Positions 48,401-57,469 of a stretch of DNA of 64,000 nucleotides are shown piece by piece. This DNA is from Anaeramoeba flamelloides (taxonomy: Eukaryota > Metamonada > Anaeramoebidae): positions 2,542,001-2,606,000 of the forward strand of contig JANTQA010000015.1 of assembly GCA_027625915.1 (NCBI GenBank). The letters run 5' to 3'. Within the stretch, counting starts at the first letter, position 1. Each line of letters starts with the position of its first letter. The notes beneath the pieces are model-generated. The model saw only the letters and a program-made list of their open reading frames with translations, made no database searches and was not told where the DNA came from. The translations under genes were made by a program, and so were the position numbers.

Positions 48401-49190
48401 AGGCTTTTCTCAAAATAGAACAATATCTTTGTTAAAATCTTTAAAAAAATTTGGCGATTTTGAAAACAAAATCGATTCAATTTTAGAAGACACCAATTTA
48501 AATAAAAAAAAATCAATTGTCCATTTTTATAAAAGATTAATTCATGAATGCGAATTGGCAATTCAAAAACATAATCGCAATGATCCGAAAAATACAAATA
48601 TTAATAAGAATGAGAATGACGTCGACAATGATGATGACAAAACCAGAAAAATTGTGAGCAAATTAAATTCTAATAAGGAAATTATCATGAATTTTGATTT
48701 TGAGATCAAAGTAAATGTTTCAGAATTGTTTCGAAGAATCAAAGGTTTGAAATTATTAAATAATTTAATGAAGAAAATTGAAAAGCCTGAAATAACTTTC
48801 AGGTTGCACAAATATTTACCGCCCCCAAATTGGAAAATAAATTGGGGAAACAGAGAAGATGAATTATTATTGGTTGGAATTTATTATCATGGATTTGGCA
48901 ATTGGTCAAAAATTCAAAAAGACACCAAACTTAATTTAGAAAAACGTTCACAGCAAAATAATTCAAACAACAAATTTGTAAAATTTGGTGGGTTTTCGAA
49001 AAATATTCAAGAAAGCGATTCAGATGATGATGATTATGATTATGGCAGTTACCAAAATAAAAAAAAGAGAAGATTCGCCTTACATAAAAATAATAAAATT
49101 GGATTTCCAAATGCAAGTAATTTAAATAAAAGAGGAAATCTTTTAATTAATTTTTTATTAAAAAACCAAAACAATAATAATCACAAGTAA
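42489..49190 (+). CDS. CHD1-like chromatin remodeler containing an intein
   Basis: 2233 codons from the ATG at 42489 (a GTG just before is not used). It should be a nuclear ATPase that slides or spaces nucleosomes. The first ~800 residues are disordered (N/Q/K runs, EKEK, GEYGEYEE-type repeats). Two chromodomains follow (about 831-900 and 928-978; each has IKWRG and TWE). The Snf2 ATPase begins LRNYQLHGLNWL (about 1026). Motif I DEMGLGK (to 1057) is interrupted by an intein (1058-1381) and resumes TIQVISC. Motif II is DEAQ (1482-1485) rather than the usual DEAH. The second lobe has DWNPQNDLQAQARCHRIGQ. SANT (about 1981-2024) and SLIDE (about 2098-2154, WGNREDELLLVGIYYHGFGNW) segments mark the CHD1/2 branch. 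The protein ends soon after SLIDE. No intron is needed for the whole reading frame. Confidence 0.95.
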   Translation: MFFLDNDSLLSPSSSSNSDSSSSETEDKRGSAKSYQNSNNNKNKEINKKFKRSNTITQQKQTQQKTQTKKFRFNKKVDPNKKTITRPIKFVFRGTNQQKQKTRSSTISQTIRTTTTKQNSSNNNNNNNINSNTNPNQNKVTNPIQKKTTNTIGNKKVNSTKPKTKAKFSFHFQPKPTKTNKQQNPNQNPKQQNQKTTQRKVNQNVSNNGNRIQQIKNQKQDQIDNNKNLTKKSIQTSNNTPALKTKFSFRLGNKIIKPTTKSREKVVYTTKPTQIISNKSPKHSISPKNNSNRIRGLPIRKSISDQENNQKTRINNNQPQQKEKEQIQNNQNKQPNQKEIKKNIEQKEIENQNKTVQKKGVSQEKKIEKETKNQIENEKLDPQTKTEIGKKKEFLQKKEVEKETKNQIENEKLDPQTKTEIDKKKEIEEEKERNKIKIQTENELKKESEKENEKEQEKEIEKEKEKEKRVNLKQKFNTDKEIAQNIQKSIKNEPKLVIKTLQNNTIDGKMVTSNDNSNNNNELKDILELANIKQPILNDGIMNKENNFNDTWISNPELEDNTNGFELNTKFEFEKENNFGIENQDPLLVQDNFNDQENKANEQNYTSKQQPYEEGEGIGKGEEGGGYGEYGEYEEYGEYEQGAGGEEYGEYGEEGGYGEGVEYGEGEDYYKEYGEYTQDGQYNQEEQFKQLEESVQIEPIKKEEDYDKFQFIKNIKQVDEVMESQPNKTYRTRQSSRGVRKKFVYETYDDIVSSSPSEEENKLKTLNEIEEEIERILTHRFLDKEELEQRQQQLLNKNSSNNTNNNTNENNANYNIDNNNNQENSEEIQQTKVIENFEIKKKIVIEETQHELDEDYRNIEFLIKWRGWAHIHDTWESYSFLMNFRGYKKLENYIKNLKIELEKRKTLPKQELEHLEVEKELKKQLMLEWIKVDRIIASHTPEPTLENPTPTIQYFIKWRGLPYDESTWEDVSELNGYEKEIEYFNYRENLIKMHTNVGGEGISYAKTRPKFEKLSAQPKSLVGGTLRNYQLHGLNWLIFNWTKKNNVILADEMGLGKAQSLDCKILTPNGWKLMGNMKIGDQIINSSGTISKVIGVYPQGFKQMYKITFNDNSSTECCNEHLWEVWIQDNNKQWNKKILQLSEIQKLGLRNKSNKKSKFYIRNNKPINIITTTTTTTTTNNNNDNNNNNIVHKIVNKNKYYYNFGKSLNLKKNKIKIIEKNYLKISINNRIKLIQGLMDQNGNYNEKNNKLEINISSKNFSKYILEIIKSLGLFGKIKTKKKKSDKKLKYYKIKFEIPTFFSPFSKNKKKKDKINNNTQQQQPEHHQQPHQNNKNHHQSNHQPFNKFIKSIEKINCKEAQCIKVDSKDQLYITDDYILTHNTIQVISCLTELLQHFKNYGPFLIIAPLSTINQWYDEFRKWSPEINVIVYVGSRKSRALIRDYEFYDENSNIKFNVLITTYEFVSRDKYYLGSFMWDFLIVDEAQRLKNRESILHTNLVRFNSTNRLLITGTPLQNSIEELWTLLNFLMPKRFDNLLKFMKKYQKLHKKKQVQKLHNEIRPYILRRLKKNVEKSLPAKTELILRTNLSSLQRQYYKWIVDKNFNQINKGVFGTARISLLNIVNELKKCCNHPFLFDGASNYLKSKSRLEQIIIGSGKLILLDKLLTRLYETGHRILIFSQMVRMLDILAEYMELKEYSFQRLDGSMSREKRQKSMDQFNAENSTDFCFLLSTRAGGLGINLTSADTVIIFDSDWNPQNDLQAQARCHRIGQKKKVNIYRFITKDTLEEEILERAKKKMVLDHLVIQQMDTSGRIILNKKTAPKFQKGEIESILKFGSKKLFGNLDIDENQNQLSLENESLDEILARAEKNNQIDEPKNGLDGMDLMGSFIIQDFETNDNEENIEKNINEAGDYGEKKQKKKHKNKRRARGSGKKKNGNLDIATIAKTRSRSKRNFEEISSIDTVGRKSGDEGFSQNRTISLLKSLKKFGDFENKIDSILEDTNLNKKKSIVHFYKRLIHECELAIQKHNRNDPKNTNINKNENDVDNDDDKTRKIVSKLNSNKEIIMNFDFEIKVNVSELFRRIKGLKLLNNLMKKIEKPEITFRLHKYLPPPNWKINWGNREDELLLVGIYYHGFGNWSKIQKDTKLNLEKRSQQNNSNNKFVKFGGFSKNIQESDSDDDDYDYGSYQNKKKRRFALHKNNKIGFPNASNLNKRGNLLINFLLKNQNNNNHK
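45660..46631 (+). mobile_element. Class 3-type intein in the Snf2 Walker A motif, 324 aa
   Basis: The insertion lies exactly between Lys and Thr of GLGK/TIQ. Its N-terminal block is AQSLDCKILTPNGW with MKIGDQI after it, block B is CCNEHLW, block F is CIKVDSKDQLYITDD and block G is ILTHN, followed by Thr. Numbering from Ala1: Trp66, Cys304, Thr322, His323, Asn324. This is the Ala1 plus Trp-Cys-Thr signature of class 3 inteins, where the block F Cys is the first nucleophile. Residues 176-185 (LIQGLMDQNG) are one LAGLIDADG helix in which the second acidic residue is Asn; the rest of the endonuclease is eroded and padded by T/N/D (nt ~46000-46060) and Q/H/N (nt ~46430-46520) runs. Splicing residues look intact; homing is probably lost. 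Mobility within the genome is inference. Confidence 0.93.
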
Positions 49191-51753
49191 TTTTTGATGA
49201 AATTATCAACTGAAATATTTTTTTTTCATTTTTTTAGGTTTTTGATGTTTATTATTAGAGATTTTTGTTTTTTATGCTTTTGTTGTTTATTTTTAGAGAA
49301 AATTTTGACTTAAATTTCAAATAAAAATCTATTTAATTATTATTTTTGTTATATAAAGTCAGTGATAAAACGTGGCAATAACAACAAAGTCTGAAACATG
49401 TTCTTTAATTTGGAATTTTTTTTTGTGCCTTAACTTTTGTTCAAATTTTGTGCCTTACAAATGATCCTGGCTTTAGAATATTTATGAAGTGACAGAAATA
49501 TTAAAATTTGTGGAAAATTTAAAGGATAAATATTTGTAAAGTGAAGATTTTTTTTTACAAGTTCTTTTTTATTAATTGTTTGATATTATTACTTTTATTA
49601 TTGAGGATAAATTATTGATATTTTTGTAATACATTTTTAAAAACATGGGTTATTTGATAAAATTAATAAATTTCAAGAAAAACAACAGAAGGAGAGATTT
49701 TTTACATTTTTTTTTTTGAATTAAATTTTATTTGCCTGATAAAAATTTTTTGGTACAATATTTTTCAAAAACAAACTTTATTTTTTTCATTAGTTTTGAT
49801 TTTTAACTTTACAAATTGAGGTTTATTAATAATCTCACGATTAATTATTTTTTGTACTTTTTTAAAAATAAAAATTAGTTGAAATAACTTCAAAAAACAT
49901 TTGGGTTGTTAACTGAATTTTTTTTTTTTTTATTTGATTTTATAATAAGAGATTTTTGATTAGATTACTAATCTATTGGGATTTAAGTGTATTTCTATCT
50001 TATTTTGATATATATATATATATATCACAGGTTGTATGGGTTTTCGTTTTAAAACAACGAAAGATTTATAAAAACGCCTTTTTTCACTTTTTTTATATAT
50101 ATTTTTCATTTAATTCGTTTTTTCGTTTTTTGTTTTTTGAAAAAGTCCTAGAATTCTTTTGAAATCATACTTTTCGTTTCTGGGATGTGAAAAAACGCAA
50201 AAGAAAAAACTTAAAAACAATAAATGTAACAAAAAAATCAAAGTTCCAGAGTATAAAATCTCTTTTTCAAAAAAAAAAAATGACTTTTTATTTATCTTCT
50301 CGTTCCAATACTCAGAAAATTAAACACCGAACGATATACCTAAGTCCAAATTAATTTTAAAGGTTAGCTCCATGATATTTTTGAAATAAATTTTAAATTA
50401 ATAAATTTAATTTTACAGTCCAAACTTGATTTTAATACCTAAAAAATTATCAATAATTTAGAATTCTTATTAGGTATTTATTAAGTAACAATAATTATGC
50501 TAGAAAGTGTATTACTAATTTATTCCAATAATGAATTATAACAATTACATTTCCCTAATTTACGTTGTTTAATGTTCGTTAAAATTTCATCAATTTCATT
50601 ACTCAAACAGCTTATAGGGAACATTAAAAAATCGCCCATTCCAATAATATTATTTTATTGATCAAAAAAAAATATTAAAAATTATTAACTTGATTTTTTT
50701 TCACAATTTCTTATTTGAAAAAGATGATCAGTAATTTTTTTCATCTCACGAAATCTACTTCAACTTATGAGAAAGATAATTATATTATTATTTTCTTGAT
50801 AATATCAAACCAATTAAAAACCTTTTTTTACATAATCCATTATCAAATTTTTCTACGGTCTATTATTTCTTAACATTTATTTCGTTATGAATCATTTATT
50901 ATATTTTGTAAAACAATAATTTCATTTTTTATTATTTACTTTTTTACAAAATTGATTTCAAACAATTCTTTTGTTACTTTTTTGTCCAAAATTACTACTT
51001 TATACATTATTTAAAAATATAAATTTGCTTTGATGATGGAAAAAAATTCGTAGAATATATGAACACAAGTAATAAGTCGTTTCACCTTTTAAATTACTTT
51101 TAGGAATTATTATATTGTTTCTATCTCAAATTTACATTTTTTATTATAATTTTTATTTAGTTGTACATGAAAGATGGAAATTGAAGATTCAAAAAGTATA
51201 AAATTACAAAACACAATCCAGTGTAGAGAATGTTTTAAAAGATATTCTGTGGTAAATTTGATTTAAAATTATGAGTATTTAATTACTTTTCTTTTTTATT
51301 TATAATTTTATTTTTTTTGTGATCGATCATAAATTTTATTTTTTAAAAATATTTAATTTATCTAAATAAATTTTAATTCAAAAAAAAATTTAATTGCTTA
51401 TTAGTAACAAGCCAAAATAAATATTTATAATAAATTACACTTTCAATTATTTTTCAATTTAATATTTTTTTTTTTTTAATTTTTTAAGTTTTAATAATGA
51501 AGAATTTATGCGATATACTAAAAGAAATAAACATATTTTTTGTAAACACCAATTTTTATAAAAAAATTCTTTTGTCTACACAGTCTAATGACATGAAATT
51601 CACCCTTTTTTATTTTACATGTTAACAAAATTTTCCTACCTATATATATATATATATATATATACGAATATAAATATATCAGAGAAACGAATTTTACGCG
51701 TCGCTCACGCGTGCATCAATGCATTTCATGACATCAAAAAAATCTTCATACCT

Positions 51754-51791
<38 letters not shown>

Positions 51792-53422
51792 CTTTTTCAA
51801 ATATTGTAACTCACCTGAAATAATAAATTGAAAAAAAAAATTATCCTTTAGTATTCAAGAACAATTAATAACTAAATCTGATTTTTAATTCACTTTTAAG
51901 CCATTCTAAATTTATTAAAGCCTGTTATATTAAAAATTTAATAAAATTAAACCAAAAAATAAAAAAAAGTAAGTCATAATTTTTGAAATGAGCCTTACAG
52001 ATTTTTTATTACTTAACTTTCACTGAAAAAAAGTTGAACAACAAGATTTTTTATGAATAAAAAAATTCATTTTCAAAAACATTCTATAGTCACAATTTTA
52101 ATAGTGATTATTTGTCGTTTCGAAGATCTTTTTTATTCCACATGATCTTTTTTTGAAAAAAAAAAAAAGAAAAATAAAAAGAAAAAAGAAAAAGAAAAAG
52201 AAAAAGAAAAAGAAAAACAAAAAAATAAACAAAAGAAACACAAAAATTTGTAAAAAAAAAACAAAAATTTGCAAAATTAGAAAAAATGATTTTGATCCAA
52301 AAATTTTTAAATATTTTTTTGTTATGAATACTGGAATAAACCACCCAAATACCTTCCATAAAAATTATAAAAAAATCATTTAAAAACACAAAACGATAAA
52401 ATATGCTTCTTAGTGATATATAATTTTGATAAGTACATAACAATTAGCAAGATTTTATTTTTTATTTTCAAACAAGTAAAAAAACAAATAAAAAATTCCT
52501 CAAAATTCAAAATAATCAAAATTATCTTTCTATACAATCAAAAAAAAAAAAAAAATTCAGTTAGAAACCCAAATTTCAATTGAAATGATTTCAACTAATT
52601 TTTATTTTTAATCAGTTTTTTTAAATAGTATATCTGAAATCATTGATAAACTCTCCAATTCTTTAAGATAAAAATCAATTCTAATGAAAAAAATAAAGTT
52701 TATTTTTGAAAAAAATCAAACCAAAGAAAGATTTTTATCATTTATACTCAAATAAAATTTAATTCAAAAAAAAAAATGTAAAAAATCTCTCCTTCTGTTT
52801 TTTTCTTAGAATTTATTATTTTTCACTGAAATATCGCTCATAATTTTGAAAACTATATTTCAACAATATCATTAATTTCTCCTCAATAATAAACATAATA
52901 ATATCAAGCGGTGGATATAAATTAATGTAAAAATAATTGAACCCACTGTATAAATGCTCGCTGTGGGCAACAATCTCGAAAATATAAAATAACCAGAAGG
53001 AGATAAATAAGATTTAATTTAATAAACAGACATTAAAATTCATACAAAGATAGATTAGTTAAGAATCAAATTAACAATTCACCACACCCTGGCACAAGGC
53101 TATTTTTTTTCGTAATCTCAGGGGTTGTAATTTTTAATTATATATCTGATCCCTCATTTATCCAAAAATATCATTTTTTGCTTTTGTCTTCCTCTAAAAT
53201 TTTCAACAAATTTGGCACTACAAAAATTGAAAATCAAAGGCAATTGATTAGTGTTAATTTTTAAAGTGAGCAACATTTTTTAATTTTGATAAACTCTTTT
53301 TATCTTTGGCTTTCTAAAAACCATAATGTTTGATCTTCTTTTAGATCGAAATTAAAAGAAATAGCAAAAATATTTTCAACTTAGGCAGGCTTTTCGCTCT
53401 TTTCAAACTTATTTCTTTTTGG
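49191..53422. other. Intergenic, 4.2 kb
   Basis: No gene. 49356-49476 holds what may be an internally deleted family 1 MITE (TTTGTGCCTTAACTTTTGTT, then GTGCCTTACAAATGATCCTGG). TA microsatellites at 50010-50026, 51641-51664 and 51757-51787. An A/G-rich AAAGAA run at 52150-52240. Around 52910-53000 and 53080-53130 the DNA is less AT-rich, and a promoter or small RNA cannot be excluded. Confidence 0.5.
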
Positions 53423-54436
53423 ATGCTTTTGTTCAAATTATTAATTATTCTTGTATGTTTCAAGCAAATTATGATTGTAAATTGCAAGACCCGACAAGCA
53501 AGTCACCAAGGAACATGGTATCCATCCGATCCAAAAGTGTTAAAACGGAAAATAAATTTGGAATTATCGAGGATCCAAGATGCTGGTAATTCGACGACGA
53601 CGACAACAACACCAATTTCAATCATTGTTCCACATGCCGGTTTTGAATGGTGCTCTTCTACGTCTTCGTATTCTTGGAAGCTATTCCAAGAACAAGGTGT
53701 GAATATAAAAAGAATCTTTATACTAGGACCTTCTCATTTCCATTATACAAACCAATGCCTGTTAACAAGATTCACCAAGGTTAGTACTCCTTTCGGAGAA
53801 ATTTCTGTTGACGTCAAAACTGTACAAAGATTATTGTCAACAAAACTTTTTGGCTGGATACCAGAATCAGTTGACCTGCAAGAGCATAGCCTTGAAATGC
53901 AATTTCCTTGGATATCTCATCTTTTTGATCATAAAAAAGTCAAAGTTATACCGATCCTTGTTGGTGATCTTACAACAAACCAAATGAAAGAGTACGCAAG
54001 CGCCTTGAAGAAGTACATCAAAAAAGACTCGCGAAATTTGTTTGTCATCTCTACTGATTTTTGTCACTGGGGAGAGAGGTTCCGTTATACACAATTACCC
54101 ACAAGCAAAGAAAGAAAACCGATTTGGAAATTAATAAAGCAATTAGACATGATGGCCATTGAAAAAATCCAATCAAACAACCCCACCGAGTTAATGAACT
54201 ACAAACAAAAATGGAAAAATACAATTTGTGGTTTTAATTCAATACAACTGTTTTTATCCGCATCTCAAAAACAGAATTTAAAATTCAAATTCCTTCACTA
54301 CGATCAATCAAGCCGCGTAGTAAATGATTCTGATTCATCGGTTAGTTATGTTTCGGGAATTTGGTACTTTGAAAATTCTTTATCTGAAGAAATAGTGGAT
54401 AATCAAATGCAATCAAATAGCCACTTAGAGTTGTGA
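53423..54436 (+). CDS. MEMO family protein with possible signal peptide, 337 aa
   Basis: Intact single-exon MEMO homologue. MEMO proteins share the fold of non-heme iron dioxygenases, bind copper, and are linked in animals to signalling, motility and redox balance. The metal-site residues of human MEMO1 (His49, His81, Cys244) correspond to His71 (VPHAGF), His105 (GPSHFH) and Cys269 (NTICGF). STDFCHWGERFRY (211-222) and QSSRVVNDSDSSVSYVSG near the C-terminus also match. The conserved start would be Met17 (nt 53471), exactly nine residues before ASH as in human MEMO1. The first ATG at 53423 adds 16 residues (MLLFKLLIILVCFKQ) that form a signal-peptide-like hydrophobic stretch. Either start could be used, so cytosolic or secreted location is open. 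The last ~20 residues are unconserved. Confidence 0.92.
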   Translation: MLLFKLLIILVCFKQIMIVNCKTRQASHQGTWYPSDPKVLKRKINLELSRIQDAGNSTTTTTTPISIIVPHAGFEWCSSTSSYSWKLFQEQGVNIKRIFILGPSHFHYTNQCLLTRFTKVSTPFGEISVDVKTVQRLLSTKLFGWIPESVDLQEHSLEMQFPWISHLFDHKKVKVIPILVGDLTTNQMKEYASALKKYIKKDSRNLFVISTDFCHWGERFRYTQLPTSKERKPIWKLIKQLDMMAIEKIQSNNPTELMNYKQKWKNTICGFNSIQLFLSASQKQNLKFKFLHYDQSSRVVNDSDSSVSYVSGIWYFENSLSEEIVDNQMQSNSHLEL

Positions 54437-57400
54437 TTACAAACAGAAGATTAATTTATTTTTTGACATAATTACTCAGTTTTCAAACTTTTTCTTGCCT
54501 TTCCTTCTTTGCACAGCAAAAATTAAACACACAACATCTTTAGAAAAATTATACCAAAATGATCAGTTTTTTTTAAGCATACAAATTTATAAAACAAAAT
54601 TTTTAGTGTTATTTGAGAAACAAAATACCCTTCACAGAATTTTCAAAATTTTGTGATGCCTTTAGCAAAAATTCACAAAAAATTTGAAAAAAGAAATTTT
54701 GGGGTTGAAAATTTAAAATCAATTTTTAGTTATTTCAGTGATTTAATCCCCACCCCTTGAAAAAAAATATTTATTTTTGTTTGAATTACTTAAATCATAT
54801 ATTTTGAGATATCTTTTTTTCAAAAACGAGTTACAAAAACAAGAAATTTTTTTCAAATGATTTTACAAAAATAATTAATAAGTGGATTTCTGTGAACAAA
54901 ATTTCTCTGGACGACTCTCTGGATTTAATAGTGTGTTTGAGTCGATGTACAATTTTATTTTATACTTTGGGTTTCACAATATTTTCACAAATAATTTGTG
55001 AATTGGTCACAAATATTAACAAAAAATGGAACAACGAATGAAAATATGAAAAATTATATATTATCAATTTTTAAAAAAATCAAGTTTTATTTTATTTTTT
55101 TGATTTTTCTTTGAAAAAAGGTTTAATAGAAGTTTTTTTCCTAATCAATTATCTGAATTTTAAAAGATATTTCATAGTATCAATTTTCTAAATATTTATT
55201 GGTATTTTAATACGATCTTTTTTTTTTTTAAACTCTGCTTTTTTTTAAAAAAAGAAAAAAGAAATAAAGAAAATAAATTAAAGCAAAACAAAAAAAAAAA
55301 AAAAGAAAATTTTTTATACTCAAAAACTCTTCAACACGACTAATCAAAATTATGAAATTTATTGCGCTTATCGGGAATTTTCTATCAAAGCTCTCATGAT
55401 TAGAAAACTTAAGGTAATAAAGAAAATATAATAAAAATAAAGTGAAAACAAAAAATCTTTAAAATAATAAAAAATATATAAATTCGGGCACCAAGTATCC
55501 CACTCTGAGAGCCGTGGAATACCAATTGTTAATCACAGAATGTGTAATTTTTATCTATAATTGATAATATTTCTATCGGGGTTTTACTCCTCCTGTGTAT
55601 TCAGGACGTGGATAGTTTCTATTTGGTAAAGAAAATGATAAATTTATTTTTTATATATATTTTAATTAGTTTTCTTCTTCTCTTTTTTTTATTTGATGAT
55701 TTTTCTTTGATTACTCCTTTCTATAAATAATAATAATAAAAAAAAGAAATTTTTTTCAAAATATGCTAAAAAAATATCTGAAAAAAAATAATTTTAAATA
55801 TAAAAATAGAAAAAGAAAAAGAAAAACAAAAATTTGAAAAAGCAAAATAAAAATTGACAATTTTGAAAGGAATGAAGAATTTATAATGTGGTTTTATTGT
55901 TTAACATCTTGTTTATATTCATATCATATTGTTCATTTTTTATTGAAATTGGTATATCTTTTTACACTCTCTAAAAAAAGTGCATTATTTTTTTTTAATT
56001 ATTTTGTTAATAGAATTAAACTATGTTTTCCTAAAGGTGACAAAGAAATTCACAAATTGCAATTATCATTTATCATTGACTTTTGAGGAACAAACAAGAA
56101 ATAAATAGTATAATACATTTCAGATATTAGTTTATTATTGTATTAAGTAAAATATTATGATTCTAAATATTTTCTTAAATATTAAAAAACCCAAAATTCT
56201 TCATGCATTTAATGAAAAAAAAAAACAACTAATATTATTTTAATATTCAATTAAAGATCAAAGAAAATAAAAATAGAGATCAATATGATTTTATACAATT
56301 ATTTTCACCGTTTTCGTAACATTAGAAGACCTCCCAGTGCTTAAAGATATTTCAATTTGAAAAAAAAAAAAGCAACTGAATGAGGTTTCTAAAAAAAAAA
56401 GTGATAAAAAGGTAAAAACAAAAATATGATAAAATGATTTCAATTTTGATATTTGCAAAATAAAATTTATCTTCAATATATCCATTAAATTCATTTAAAC
56501 ACATTTAACTCATACACTGCGACCCCCCATCTTTACTTGAAGAGAGTATATATTAAACAATAATTTTTATTTCACAAAAAAAAATAATTAATTAGTTTTA
56601 AAAAAATCTTTAGATAATTATTGAATATCCCATTTAAAATAAATAAATAAATTTGAGCAAAATATGGCCAAAATTAGAAAATAATCTATAAATTAACATT
56701 TCACACTTTTAATACGGGTACATTAATATTGAACAGGAAAAATTTTGTTTTGTTCTTCGGTTTTAGACTGTACATATCACATTTCGATTTAAAAGACAAA
56801 GATAAAATGTATCTCGATTAAAAAAACAACTAATCAGTTCTTGTGATAAAATGGGCTAACTAAATTTAAATAATTTTTTTTTTTTTTTTTATGGGATAAA
56901 GATCCTTTCTTAAATGAAAAAAAAATAGCGGTCAAAACAAAAATTGATCTTATCAAATATTAAAAATTAAAAACAGAACTATTATCCTAACATAAGCCAA
57001 ATTTCAAAATTTGGGGCAAACTTTATTATTATTATCTTTTTCTTTTTTTCATTTCTCTTTCAAAAAATAAAATCATTACACTATATTTTTATTTATTAAT
57101 CTATATTGGTTATTATCTCTAAAAACTTTCATAAAATTCATTATTATTTAAAAAAAAAAATTATTAAACTAAATTTTTTTCTGATAAAAAATCTGTCTCT
57201 ATTTTTGAAATTTAGCTTACATTTTCATTTGTAATTCTAAATTTATAATGGTTCTTAACAATCCAAAAATTTCTACCAAGAAATTTCCTTGTAAATTTTT
57301 AGAACTAAAACAGCCACGAAGAAAAAGATCTAAAATTTAGGGATATGCAAAAAAAAAAAATAAGTAAATAAAACAATGAATAGAATCAATAGTCCCAATT

Positions 57401-57469
57401 AATACGAAATCGTTTATAAATAGAAATGCAAAATGTGAAATTTAATAAAATTATTTATTTTTTGGAAAA
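54437..57469. other. Intergenic between convergent genes, 3 kb
   Basis: AT-rich with homopolymers. 55487-55620 is notably less AT-rich (CGGGCACCAAGTATCCCAC, then TCAGGACGTGG) with no open frame; it could be a small RNA gene, but I cannot assign it. The rest holds nothing recognisable. Confidence 0.45.

Noticed and set aside
52153-52383. Lysine-rich plus-strand frame
   Set aside because: It is the translation of an AAAGAA simple-sequence run without other protein features.
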